DNA of 64,000 nucleotides, from the NCBI GenBank assembly GCA_013298985.1, contig JAAFJS010000004.1, forward strand, positions 1-64,000, written 5' to 3'. The translations under genes and the position numbers were made by a program. Origin of the DNA: Cytophagales bacterium (lineage in GTDB: Bacteria; Bacteroidota; Bacteroidia; Cytophagales; Thermoflexibacteraceae). Positions 17,449 to 25,746 of this stretch are shown here, one piece after another. Position 1 is the stretch's first letter, and each line of letters starts with the position of its first letter. The notes under the pieces were generated by a model. The model saw only the letters and a list, made by a program, of their open reading frames with translations, was not told the DNA's origin and did not search any database.

Positions 17449-18081
17449 CTAAAATACTTCTACTTCCTTAGTTGGTTTGGCGTATGATAGCCTCCCCAAG
17501 CGTTGCGTAGTATGGTATGCGTCTAAGGACGAGCAAGTTACGCTACCCGCTTTCTCTATGTCCAAATAGCCATCTTCACAAATACAGTCCTCTCTCACTA
17601 TCGTTTCTATGACCTTCCCAATGATAAGAATAGTGCCATTGATAGCCAAAACCTGTTTTTCTACCATTTCCAACCCTATCCTGATGTGCGCCTCTGCCAA
17701 ATAAGGGGCGGGGTGAAGCTCCCCAAAAATAGGCGTTAGCTGGCAGGCATCAAACTCCGAAACGTCATACCTTGCGCTTGTTTGGTGTGCCTGCTTGTAA
17801 AACGCCTCTCTGATGTGATTGAGTGTAAAAAAACCAGTAGCTTCTATATTTTCTAAGGTGTGCCTTCGGGCGGTATCGGGGCGTACCAGCAAACCCATAA
17901 GTGCAGGACTTGCCCCAATATGGAATATTTGACTAAAAATAGCCAGATTGGTAAGCCCTTCTTGGTTAATAGTACCTACTAAGTTTACACTCTTAAAACC
18001 GCTAAGTGAGTTGATAAAATTAGTACGGAACTGCTTTTCCATGCCCTCAAAATCAGCACTTCTATATTTCTTATAATTCAT
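17449..18081 (-). CDS. Flavin reductase-like (FMN-binding split-barrel) protein
   Basis: A 210-residue protein of the flavin reductase/DIM6-NTAB family. The region SVNLVGTINQEGLTNLAIFS to RRHTLENIEATGFFTLNH forms the FMN-binding split barrel. Such proteins bind FMN and reduce it or transfer electrons; the specific partner is unknown. It precedes the propeller/SpoIIE gene by 41 nt on the same strand, so they may share a transcript, although a functional link is not obvious. Confidence 0.82.
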   Translation of the reverse strand: MNYKKYRSADFEGMEKQFRTNFINSLSGFKSVNLVGTINQEGLTNLAIFSQIFHIGASPALMGLLVRPDTARRHTLENIEATGFFTLNHIREAFYKQAHQTSARYDVSEFDACQLTPIFGELHPAPYLAEAHIRIGLEMVEKQVLAINGTILIIGKVIETIVREDCICEDGYLDIEKAGSVTCSSLDAYHTTQRLGRLSYAKPTKEVEVF

Positions 18082-18253
18082 TGATGTACGTTTTAGATTT
18101 ACAAAATTAGTCTATTGTTTTCAAAAGAAGGCGTGAAGCACAAAAAGTTTTCCTTACGGCAGCTTTATAAACAATCCTATCGTTAAGTTAGTGAGCTTAC
18201 AGGGTCTTAAAAAAGCACATTTGGAACAAATATAAAAAAATAATGAAAAATAA

Positions 18254-18675
18254 TTTGTTAATTTCAATTGTTTTTCAGACCTTTGCACTCGCAAATTGAA
18301 TGGATAGTCTGGTTCTTTTGAAATTCAGTAAAGTAACGTTCTTTTTAGAGATTTCATACGATAATATTTCCTCACCTTGTTTTGCTTATATCTTCGCACT
18401 GATGCGAATAATTAGGATAAGCAATCATACCTCTTGGCTCGGTAGCAATGTGGCTCTATATTATCTCCGAGATTCGCCCTTCACAGGTTTGCTTGTACCG
18501 TTTCATATTTAATGGTTTCGTGTTTAGGTTTTCAGAGAAAAACCTTCCTTAAATCTCGTGTTTGTCCATGAAACTTTGGGCTTGAAATGGTATAATTTCA
18601 AAATCATTTTTTAATCATTTTAAATTCAAAAATTTCGTGTTTTGGAAAAATCCATTAATGCGAAACAAAAAATTC
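18254..18675 (+). promoter_or_regulatory. Promoter and long (~385 nt) leader of the DEAD-box helicase gene
   Basis: TTTG at 18254-18257, a 20-nt spacer and GACCTTTG at 18278-18285 fit the Bacteroidota promoter with one mismatch in the -7 box. Transcription from there would leave about 385 nt before the start codon. The leader contains small hairpins such as GGTTTT/AAAACC near 18530. Long structured leaders are known for cold-induced deaD/csdA-type helicase genes. The 70-residue ORF at 18300-18512 has no recognisable features and is not called. Confidence 0.45.
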
Positions 18676-20265
18676 ATGGAAAATTTAACATTTGACGAAC
18701 TCGGTTTGTCCAGCGAAATCATGTCAGCAGTAAGCGAAATGGGCTTTATCACTGCTACTCCTATCCAAGCACAAGCTATCCCTGCGGCACTTGCAGGCAG
18801 AGATGTACTCGGTCAGGCGCAGACAGGTACAGGAAAAACCGCCGCTTTTGGCTTGCCTTTGCTCGAAAAAATAGACCCTTCTCTCAAACACCCACAGGCA
18901 ATGGTGCTTTGCCCTACTCGCGAATTAGCAGTACAGGTAGCAGAAGAATTAAAGAAATTTGCTAAAAATATCAGAGGTTTACAAATTACGGCTATTTTTG
19001 GCGGCGATTCTATGGAACGCCAGCTCAAAGATTTGCGTCGTGGCGCACAGGTTATCGTAGGAACGCCTGGACGTATGATTGACCACTTAAATAGAAAATC
19101 TTTTAGAACTGAAAATATCACGACTACGGTACTGGACGAGGCAGACGAAATGCTTAACATGGGTTTTGCAGAAGATATTGAGCATATTTTTGACCAAATG
19201 CCAGAAGACAGACAGACTTTGCTGTTCTCTGCTACGATGCCTCCTGCGATTTTGAACTTGACAAAAAGATATTTGAATGACCCTTTCCATGTTAAGATTG
19301 CGAAAAACGAAGTTACCAATACCTCTATCAAGCAATATTATTTTAACGTAAAAGGAAATCAGAAAATAGAGGTCATGGCAAGGCTGATAGAAATGTACGA
19401 CCTCAAATTGATGCTGGTTTTCTGCAATACCAAAAGGCAAGTAGATGATTTGGTGGCATTGCTCCAACTCAAAGGCTTGGAAGCTGAGGGGATTCATGGT
19501 GATTTGAAACAGTCGCAACGCACCAACGTCATGGCGAAATTTAGAAGTAGTACAGTCAATATTTTGGTCGCAACTGACGTGGCGGCACGCGGCATAGATG
19601 TAAACAATGTAGATGCTGTTTTTAACTTTGACATTCCATTAGATACTGAGTATTACGTACATAGGATTGGCAGAACGGGACGCGCGGGCAAAAGTGGTAT
19701 CTCTTTTACCTTCGTTACAAGTAGGGAAATTGGCAAGCTCAAAGAGATTGAACGATTTACAAAATCTATCGTAGAAAAAGGCAAAATCCCCACAGAAAAA
19801 GAGATTCAAGTAGTTCGTAACCAGCGTTTTGCAGGAAAAGTAAAAGAAGAAGTTGCCAAAGGAAACTTGGAAAAATACAGTGAAGTCATTGTCCAACTGA
19901 TGAAAGAAGGCTTGGAGATTACAGACATCGCGGCAGCTTTGGTGCGTATGAACCTGGGCGATATGCGCCAGATGGAGCAGTTAGAAGCCTCCTTTATTGG
20001 GGCTGACGAACCTAAGTACGCTACGCCAAAAATGACTCGTTTGTTTATCAGCATTGGCAAAAACCAGCGTGTGAGCAAGGGCGACATCTTAGGTGCAATC
20101 GCAGGAGAAACTGGTATCAAAGGCAAGATGATTGGCGAAATTGAGGTATTAGAAAAATTCTCTTTTGTGGAAATCCCTGACAGTGAGGTAAAAAGAGTTA
20201 TCAGAATCATGGACCAAAATACGATTAAAGGCAAAAGAGTAAATCTTGAAATTGCTAAAAATTAG
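18676..20265 (+). CDS. DEAD-box RNA helicase with DbpA-type RNA-binding domain (DeaD/CsdA-like)
   Basis: The start at 18676 (MENLTFDELG) is preferred to 18637 because family members begin with this Q-motif region; 529 residues. The core has AQTGTGKTAA, PTRELAVQ, LDEADEML, SAT and HRIGRTGRAG. After a linker, the C-terminal 75 residues (TRLFISIGKNQRVSKGDI) form a DbpA/CsdA RRM-like domain. Role: ATP-dependent unwinding in ribosome assembly and cold-adapted RNA metabolism. The gene carries a long leader and ends in a strong terminator. Confidence 0.92.
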   Translation: MENLTFDELGLSSEIMSAVSEMGFITATPIQAQAIPAALAGRDVLGQAQTGTGKTAAFGLPLLEKIDPSLKHPQAMVLCPTRELAVQVAEELKKFAKNIRGLQITAIFGGDSMERQLKDLRRGAQVIVGTPGRMIDHLNRKSFRTENITTTVLDEADEMLNMGFAEDIEHIFDQMPEDRQTLLFSATMPPAILNLTKRYLNDPFHVKIAKNEVTNTSIKQYYFNVKGNQKIEVMARLIEMYDLKLMLVFCNTKRQVDDLVALLQLKGLEAEGIHGDLKQSQRTNVMAKFRSSTVNILVATDVAARGIDVNNVDAVFNFDIPLDTEYYVHRIGRTGRAGKSGISFTFVTSREIGKLKEIERFTKSIVEKGKIPTEKEIQVVRNQRFAGKVKEEVAKGNLEKYSEVIVQLMKEGLEITDIAAALVRMNLGDMRQMEQLEASFIGADEPKYATPKMTRLFISIGKNQRVSKGDILGAIAGETGIKGKMIGEIEVLEKFSFVEIPDSEVKRVIRIMDQNTIKGKRVNLEIAKN

Positions 20266-20291
20266 TCTTTGACCTTTTTTTGAATCATATT

Positions 20292-20335
20292 AATTCGTCA
20301 TCTTTTTTTGGAAAGATGACGAATTTTATTTTTAT
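20292..20335. terminator. Rho-independent terminator after the DEAD-box gene
   Basis: Perfect 14-bp stem AATTCGTCATCTTT/AAAGATGACGAATT with a short T/G loop, then TTATTTTTATT. It sits between the helicase gene and the convergent ThuA gene, whose stop codon adjoins it; the A/T-rich flanks would let it work in both directions. Confidence 0.85.
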
Positions 20336-21156
20336 TCAAGCTGCCCTGCCCATTCTATTCCACCCGCAATGTGTTTGAGGGCAAGCTCTTCGGAAAAAGT
20401 TTCGGCGGTATGCCCAATAGCCGTATAGAAAACTCGCCCTTTTTTTATCCGATTTGTCCATGCAATGGGGTGGTCGTTGCCCATGCCTTTGAGCAATCCA
20501 GTATCGTATGTTTTTTCATCTACCGTAGCCAAGATATTGACAGAATCGCCATTTCTGGGGTTAGTTTTGAAGCAATACCATTCGTCTGCCCTGCGCCAGC
20601 GTCGTGGCAAAAACTTTGTACTTAGGTGTGTGGTATCTTCTATCTGCATTTCTGCGGTTGGAATCTGAGGAAAAAGCGTGTGATGTTTGAAATGTGTCCC
20701 AAGCATTTCGCCATACCAATCCCAGTTGTGTTCGGTATCACTTGCGGCATGAATCCCCACAAAACCGCCGCCGTCGTGCATATAGTCAATAAAATCCCAC
20801 TTTTGTTGCTGGGTAAACAGCTTGCCTGTGGTGGAAAGAAAAATGACTACTTTGAATTTTTTGAGGTAGTAATAATCAAAAAAAGCAGCATTTTCGGTGT
20901 GATAAACAGACCAGCCGCGTTCGTTGCCTATTTTCTTGATAGCCTCTACGCCTGCTTCAATGGACTCGTGGCGATAGCTATTCGTTTTAGAAAAAATTAA
21001 AACGCTTTTCTCGCCGATATTAGGCGGAAAATCGGGCTTTACAGTATCAAAAACGGGTTCTTTGAGAAAGCTACGCACCTGATAGAGAACATAGCCCGCA
21101 AAAGCTAAAAAAACAATTAAAATAGCCCACAAGATTCGTTTGATAATGCGCCACAT
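20332..21156 (-). CDS. ThuA domain-containing membrane-anchored protein
   Basis: A 274-residue protein with an N-terminal membrane anchor (about residues 5-27) and a ThuA-like domain of the glutamine-amidotransferase-like fold (VLIFSKTNSYRHESIEAGV, FVGIHAASDTEHNWDWYG, GRVFYTAIGH). ThuA in rhizobia is linked to trehalose catabolism (3-keto sugar metabolism), and Bacteroidota homologues often sit with sugar dehydrogenases; none is present here. It begins one base after the stop of the ABC exporter gene, implying translational coupling. Confidence 0.85.
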   Translation of the reverse strand: MWRIIKRILWAILIVFLAFAGYVLYQVRSFLKEPVFDTVKPDFPPNIGEKSVLIFSKTNSYRHESIEAGVEAIKKIGNERGWSVYHTENAAFFDYYYLKKFKVVIFLSTTGKLFTQQQKWDFIDYMHDGGGFVGIHAASDTEHNWDWYGEMLGTHFKHHTLFPQIPTAEMQIEDTTHLSTKFLPRRWRRADEWYCFKTNPRNGDSVNILATVDEKTYDTGLLKGMGNDHPIAWTNRIKKGRVFYTAIGHTAETFSEELALKHIAGGIEWAGQLE

Positions 21157-21157
21157 A

Positions 21158-23383
21158 TCAGGAGTTTGAAGTTTTAGGTTTAAGGTATTCAGTTATAAAG
21201 TCTTGGGGTTGCAATAAAATTTTCTGAAAGTTTTGATTTGGAAGTAATTCATTATAAGAGCCTTGCGCTATTACTTCTCCCTCTTTCATCAAGATAATCC
21301 TATCGCAAGTGGTGAGTATAGTAGGGTCATTGGAAACGCAAATGAGTGTCCAAGGATTTTTCTTATCATTCAAAAATTGAAGTACACGCAAGCGTTCTTC
21401 TTTTTCCAAAAAATGAAGAAAATCATTTAAAATCAATAATTTAGGCTTTTCTGCGATACATCGTGCTATAGTCAGCTTGATAAGCACACTTTGAGGGAAT
21501 GACTTTGCGCCCGCGACAAGCTCTGTTTGCAAGCCATCAGAAAGCGCATGGATAGTGTCCGTTAAGCCCATGCTTTCCACTGCCCACACTACGTCTTGGT
21601 AGGAAATATTGCTTCTGCCCATTTGGATATTGTCCAGTACAGAGCCTTCAAAAATATCATTCGTAGAAAAATTAGAAGCAACTACATCGCGCAAACTTGA
21701 CAAGCTAATTTCGCGCATGGAAATATTGTTGATGGCAATAATGCCTTCATAAGACTCTAATAATCCACTAATTACATTGGCAAATGTATTTTTTCCTGCA
21801 TTATTAAAACCTGCAATACAGATGCGTTCTCCTGATTTGACATCTAAGTTTAAGCCTTTGAGGATATAGTTACTTGAATGTGGATATTTATATTTTAAGT
21901 TTCTGATTTTCAAGCTAATTCCTTCTGTATTTTTGGGAAAGAAAATACCACTTTTGCGTTCCAAAGGCAGGTCTGTTACATAACCTATTTTATCTACGGC
22001 GGTCAACATATCAAAAATGGTGCTGAGGCTCGAAATCAGTTTTTCTATCGCACCCAAAATCAAGATAATCACAATTTCAGAGGCAACAAACTGCCCCAGC
22101 GTAATCTGCCTGTCAATGACCAAAATGCTACCAATGATGAGCAAACCACCCGTAGTAATGGTTTTGAAACCAATGATATTGGCAAACTGAACCATCAATA
22201 CTTTAAAATGTTTCTTCCGATAGTAAAGATAATTATTGACCAAATACTCCATTTTGGATAGCGGCAGTGAAGTATGCCCTGCCATCTTAAAAGATTCTAA
22301 GGTGCGCGCCAGTTCTTCTAACCAGTGTGCCACTTTGTACTTGTACTTAGACTCTACAATGCTCGCCCTCAGCCCCGCAGGTCCCGTCCAATAGACCATC
22401 AGCACCAGTGCCACCATTACCCCTACGCCAAAAAACACAAAAAATGGGTGGTAAAACGACAAAAGTAATAGACCAAAAAGGATTTGTAAAGTAGAACCCG
22501 CAATGTCTATGAGGAACTTAGGTAAGCCCTTCTGTAAAGTTAGCACATCAAAAAAGCGATTCATTAGCTCTGGGGCGTAATAGTTGGTCAGTGCTTCTGT
22601 GCGTACGCGCGGAATCCGATAGCCAAATTCCATCGCCGCTTTCACAAAAATTCGCCTCTCAATCACTTCTACCAGCGAATATTGTAGCGTTTGCAATGCA
22701 CCCGCCGCCAGTATGCCCACTATCACAAAAGAAATAAGCAAAACAATGGAATTAAAAATAACACCGCCCGCCACCAATTCCATCATGGTTTGGATACCCA
22801 AAGGCAAGGTTAAGCTGATAAGGGCAATGATGAGTGCATAAAAATAAATATAGGCAATATCGCGCTTTTCCAAAGAAAGCAAGCGCAAAAGTCTTTTGAC
22901 AGGCGTTTGTGTTTCCCCTTTTTGAGGTTCAGGGTCAGAAACCAAAGGTGTAAGTGGAAAAGCTGTAAAGTAAGCAAGGAAATTATTTTGATTCTCATTA
23001 ACGCATAGCTGATTCAAATAAGGAGTTACATCTTCTACTTTTTCTTCCGTTTCCTCTCCTCGATAAATGTAACCTCCCAGCACATCTTCCTCCACCTCAT
23101 AAAAAATAATAGGCAATATTCTATTTCCTTCTCTGATAAAGGTAAGCAAGGGTATTTCGCTGACTTCCAGTATTTTATGTAGCTTATCGGCAGGAATGTC
23201 GTTTCTAAGCAAGGCAAGGTCTATGCGCTGACAAATCTCTGTAAGCGCGTTCACAAAGTCTTCTTTGTCTTCCTTAAAATCAACAAAGTTCTGAAACTCA
23301 ACCCCAAAATCAAAATTCTTGTGTTGGTGATTGGTCAGTTCTGCTAAACGTTTGGCTATCAGTCTAAAACAAGTAGATGTCAT
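21158..23383 (-). CDS. ABC exporter-like protein with degenerate nucleotide-binding domain
   Basis: The start is placed at ATG 23383 (MTSTCFRLIAK, 741 residues); the track ORF runs 40 codons further into the kdsB end. An N-terminal domain of about 160 residues, a six-helix exporter domain (about 175-470) and an ABC ATPase domain (about 480-741) are visible. The ATPase motifs are altered: Walker A GFNNAGKNT (Asn for Ser/Thr, 525-533), no LSGGQ (SFPQSV instead), Walker B LLILND (Asn for the Asp, Asp for the catalytic Glu) and SND for the H-switch. It may be the non-hydrolysing half of a heterodimer or bind without turnover. Confidence 0.82.
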   Translation of the reverse strand: MTSTCFRLIAKRLAELTNHQHKNFDFGVEFQNFVDFKEDKEDFVNALTEICQRIDLALLRNDIPADKLHKILEVSEIPLLTFIREGNRILPIIFYEVEEDVLGGYIYRGEETEEKVEDVTPYLNQLCVNENQNNFLAYFTAFPLTPLVSDPEPQKGETQTPVKRLLRLLSLEKRDIAYIYFYALIIALISLTLPLGIQTMMELVAGGVIFNSIVLLISFVIVGILAAGALQTLQYSLVEVIERRIFVKAAMEFGYRIPRVRTEALTNYYAPELMNRFFDVLTLQKGLPKFLIDIAGSTLQILFGLLLLSFYHPFFVFFGVGVMVALVLMVYWTGPAGLRASIVESKYKYKVAHWLEELARTLESFKMAGHTSLPLSKMEYLVNNYLYYRKKHFKVLMVQFANIIGFKTITTGGLLIIGSILVIDRQITLGQFVASEIVIILILGAIEKLISSLSTIFDMLTAVDKIGYVTDLPLERKSGIFFPKNTEGISLKIRNLKYKYPHSSNYILKGLNLDVKSGERICIAGFNNAGKNTFANVISGLLESYEGIIAINNISMREISLSSLRDVVASNFSTNDIFEGSVLDNIQMGRSNISYQDVVWAVESMGLTDTIHALSDGLQTELVAGAKSFPQSVLIKLTIARCIAEKPKLLILNDFLHFLEKEERLRVLQFLNDKKNPWTLICVSNDPTILTTCDRIILMKEGEVIAQGSYNELLPNQNFQKILLQPQDFITEYLKPKTSNS

Positions 23384-23454
23384 ACTTTTTTGATTTATCT
23401 TTAACGTGCAAATTCTTATCAAATGAAACAAGTAAAAGTGGTTTTTGTTCAAAT

Positions 23455-24189
23455 TTACATACTTTTCAGCAAAGCCGCCAAATCTTCGGGCGTGTCCACG
23501 CAATAGCTATCATGCTCAGTAAGCGCAGTTTTGATGCTAAAACCATTCTCTATCCAGCGTAATTGCTCCAGACTCTCCGCCTTTTCCAACAATGAGGGCG
23601 CAAGTTGCGTAATTTTTTCCAGTACATCAGCGCGATAGGCATACATACCTACGTGCCTGTAAAAAACATGGTGTTTCAGCCAATCTTCTGTGGGAATATT
23701 TCTCAAAAAAGGAATAATTTGCCTACTGAAATAAATACCATTTTGATTGCTGTCCAATACTACCTTGACCTCACCCACATTGAACAGTTTTTCGCTGTCT
23801 AATGCCTTGATAATCAGTGTAGCTATCTCCGTAGAGCCATCTAAGGTACGGGCAAGTAATTCTATTTGTTCGGGAATGATAAAAGGCTCATCTCCTTGAA
23901 TATTAATCACATAGTCAAAATGTGTTTGGCTGAGTTGCAATGCCTCAAAACAACGGTCAGTGCCGCTTGGGTGATTTTCATGGGTAAGGATTGCCTCTCC
24001 CCCAAAACTTTCTACTACCTTCACTATCAGTTCGTTATCCGTAGCAACAATGAGTTTGTCTAAACACGCTGCCTTGCTTGCGCGTTCGTAAACGTGCTGA
24101 ATCATGGGCTTGCCTTTGATGTCTGCCAGCATTTTTGCGGGGAAGCGCGTAGAGGCATAGCGCGCAGGAATAACTCCAAGAATTTGCAT
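23455..24189 (-). CDS. kdsB: 3-deoxy-manno-octulosonate cytidylyltransferase
   Basis: A 244-residue enzyme that activates Kdo as CMP-Kdo for lipopolysaccharide inner-core synthesis. The nucleotide-binding start IPARYASTRFPAKML, YVINIQGDEPFI and the metal-site region are typical; length matches the family (about 245-250). It heads a minus-strand run kdsB, ABC exporter, ThuA, with 71 nt between the first two. Its presence shows a Gram-negative outer membrane with Kdo-containing LPS. Confidence 0.95.
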   Translation of the reverse strand: MQILGVIPARYASTRFPAKMLADIKGKPMIQHVYERASKAACLDKLIVATDNELIVKVVESFGGEAILTHENHPSGTDRCFEALQLSQTHFDYVINIQGDEPFIIPEQIELLARTLDGSTEIATLIIKALDSEKLFNVGEVKVVLDSNQNGIYFSRQIIPFLRNIPTEDWLKHHVFYRHVGMYAYRADVLEKITQLAPSLLEKAESLEQLRWIENGFSIKTALTEHDSYCVDTPEDLAALLKSM

Positions 24190-24315
24190 TTTTATCTATT
24201 ACTTTTGGTTTTTGTGCAAAGCTACAAAGGTATAGAGAATATTTGTTAGGTAAAAACAAAGAAATTTATCAAATTTGCGGTCAATTTTGCATGATTTTAG
24301 TTTAAAACTTTTTTA

Positions 24316-25515
24316 GTGGCAACAAGTGTACTTATTCTTTCTCCAAATTATCCACCAGAACAAGGTGCCTGCGCGTCGCGTATTCGCTACATGGCGCAGG
24401 GGCTGGCAAAGGCAGGATATGAAGTAGAAGTGCTGACCGCAATGCCCAATTATCCAAAAGGAAAGATTTTTACCAAGTTTCGTAATAAGCTGTTTGTCAG
24501 ACTAATAGATGATGGCGTAGCGGTAAATCACTATCTTGTCTATGCTTCTCACTCTGCTCATTTGTTGCCTCGCTTGCTCAGTATGTTCAGCCTTTCTTTT
24601 GCTGTTTTGTTTCATGTTTTTTCAGCTAAAAAACAAACACCAAATTTGGTAATAGTCCAATCACCACCCTTGCTTTTGGCTCTTTCAGCCTACTGGTTAT
24701 CAAGGGTTTATAAAGCAGATTTTATTTTAAATGTATCAGATTTGTGGCCTCGTGCCTTGCTGGATTTGGGTGCGATTCGGCGCGGGCTTGGGTACAGATT
24801 GGCAAGTTGGGTAGAAAATTTTTTGTATCAAAAAGCAAAACTTTGTATTGGTCAATCCGAAGAAATTTTGACACATATCAAGGCACAATCTCCACAAACG
24901 CCTTCTTTGCTCTATCGGACGGGCGTGGATTGTCAGCTTTTCCAAGCAAAAGAAATACAAACAGCGCAAACTACTCCTTTCAGAATCGTGTACGCGGGCT
25001 TGCTGGGCATCGCGCAGGGCATTTTATCTGTTTGTGAACACGTGAATTTCAAAGAGTTAGAAACAGAACTGCATATTTACGGAGATGGCTATGAACGAAA
25101 ACCATTAGAAAATTATTTGAAAAAAAATCCAAACTTGGGAATTTTTCTTCACGATTCTGTCCCTCACGCACAAGTCCCATCTGTCCTCCAAAGCTATGAC
25201 ACTGTGTTAGTTACGCAGAAAAATGTAGTTTTTGGAACAGTCCCTTCCAAAATTTATGAGGCAATGGCAACTGGGCTACCTATCCTATTTTGTGGGGGAG
25301 GCGAGGGCGCAGAGATTATTTTGACCAATGAGGTAGGCTTAGTAAGTCCGCCCAATGATTTTAATTTACTGAAAAATAATATTTTACAAATTAAAAATCT
25401 TCCCTTAGAGCAAAAACAAAGTATCAGCACCCAAGGGAGGAAGTTAGCTCTGAATGAGTTTGATAGAAGCCTGTTAATCAATAAGTTAATTACTGTTTTG
25501 GACAAACAAAAATAG
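24316..25515 (+). CDS. GT4-family glycosyltransferase (WbuB-like), GTG start
   Basis: A 399-residue GT-B glycosyltransferase. The N-terminal part (LILSPNYPPEQGACASRIRYMAQGL) resembles WbuB/WcaI-type enzymes of O-antigen or exopolysaccharide synthesis; VIVQSPPLLLAL and the C-terminal nucleotide-sugar site (IYEAMATGLPILFCGGGEGAEII) are clear. The start is GTG at 24316, with no better ATG nearby. It is divergent from kdsB and could share an envelope-glycan role. Donor and acceptor are unknown. Confidence 0.88.
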   Translation: MATSVLILSPNYPPEQGACASRIRYMAQGLAKAGYEVEVLTAMPNYPKGKIFTKFRNKLFVRLIDDGVAVNHYLVYASHSAHLLPRLLSMFSLSFAVLFHVFSAKKQTPNLVIVQSPPLLLALSAYWLSRVYKADFILNVSDLWPRALLDLGAIRRGLGYRLASWVENFLYQKAKLCIGQSEEILTHIKAQSPQTPSLLYRTGVDCQLFQAKEIQTAQTTPFRIVYAGLLGIAQGILSVCEHVNFKELETELHIYGDGYERKPLENYLKKNPNLGIFLHDSVPHAQVPSVLQSYDTVLVTQKNVVFGTVPSKIYEAMATGLPILFCGGGEGAEIILTNEVGLVSPPNDFNLLKNNILQIKNLPLEQKQSISTQGRKLALNEFDRSLLINKLITVLDKQK

Positions 25516-25520
25516 GAAAA

Positions 25521-25700
25521 CTACTCATTAGATTGTTTAGTTGCTCTCTTGATAAATCTGCCAGCCTTAGCCCCTGTATGTTCACCATTTTTAAGCACTT
25601 GAATCCCGTTTACCAAGACATGAACCATGCCTGTTGCATATTGGTGTGGCTTATCGAAGGTGGCATTATCTTGGATTTTGGTGGGGTCAAATAGCACAAT
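25521..25700 (-). pseudogene. Displaced C-terminal end of the amidohydrolase gene
   Basis: This stretch encodes the normal family C-terminus (FDKPHQYATGMVHVLVNG, NGEHTGAKAGRF) but in a different frame from the main ORF. The shift is caused by the 46-bp tandem duplication at 25655-25746; removing one copy restores a continuous frame through to the stop at 25521. About 45 residues are lost from the protein as read. Confidence 0.85.
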
Positions 25701-25746
25701 CGAAGGTGGCATTATCTTGGATTTTGGTGGGGTCAAATAGCACAAT
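25655..25746. repeat. 46-bp perfect tandem duplication causing a frameshift
   Basis: Bases 25655-25700 and 25701-25746 are identical (unit begins CGAAGGTGGCATTATC), with two more identical bases at the left edge. 46 is not a multiple of 3, so the downstream frame is shifted. Perfect identity means it arose very recently, or is an assembly artefact, or is a switchable state. Confidence 0.92.

Noticed and set aside
18300-18512. 70-residue ORF in the helicase leader
   Set aside because: No recognisable motif or composition of a real protein; starts right after the putative promoter; a chance frame is more likely.
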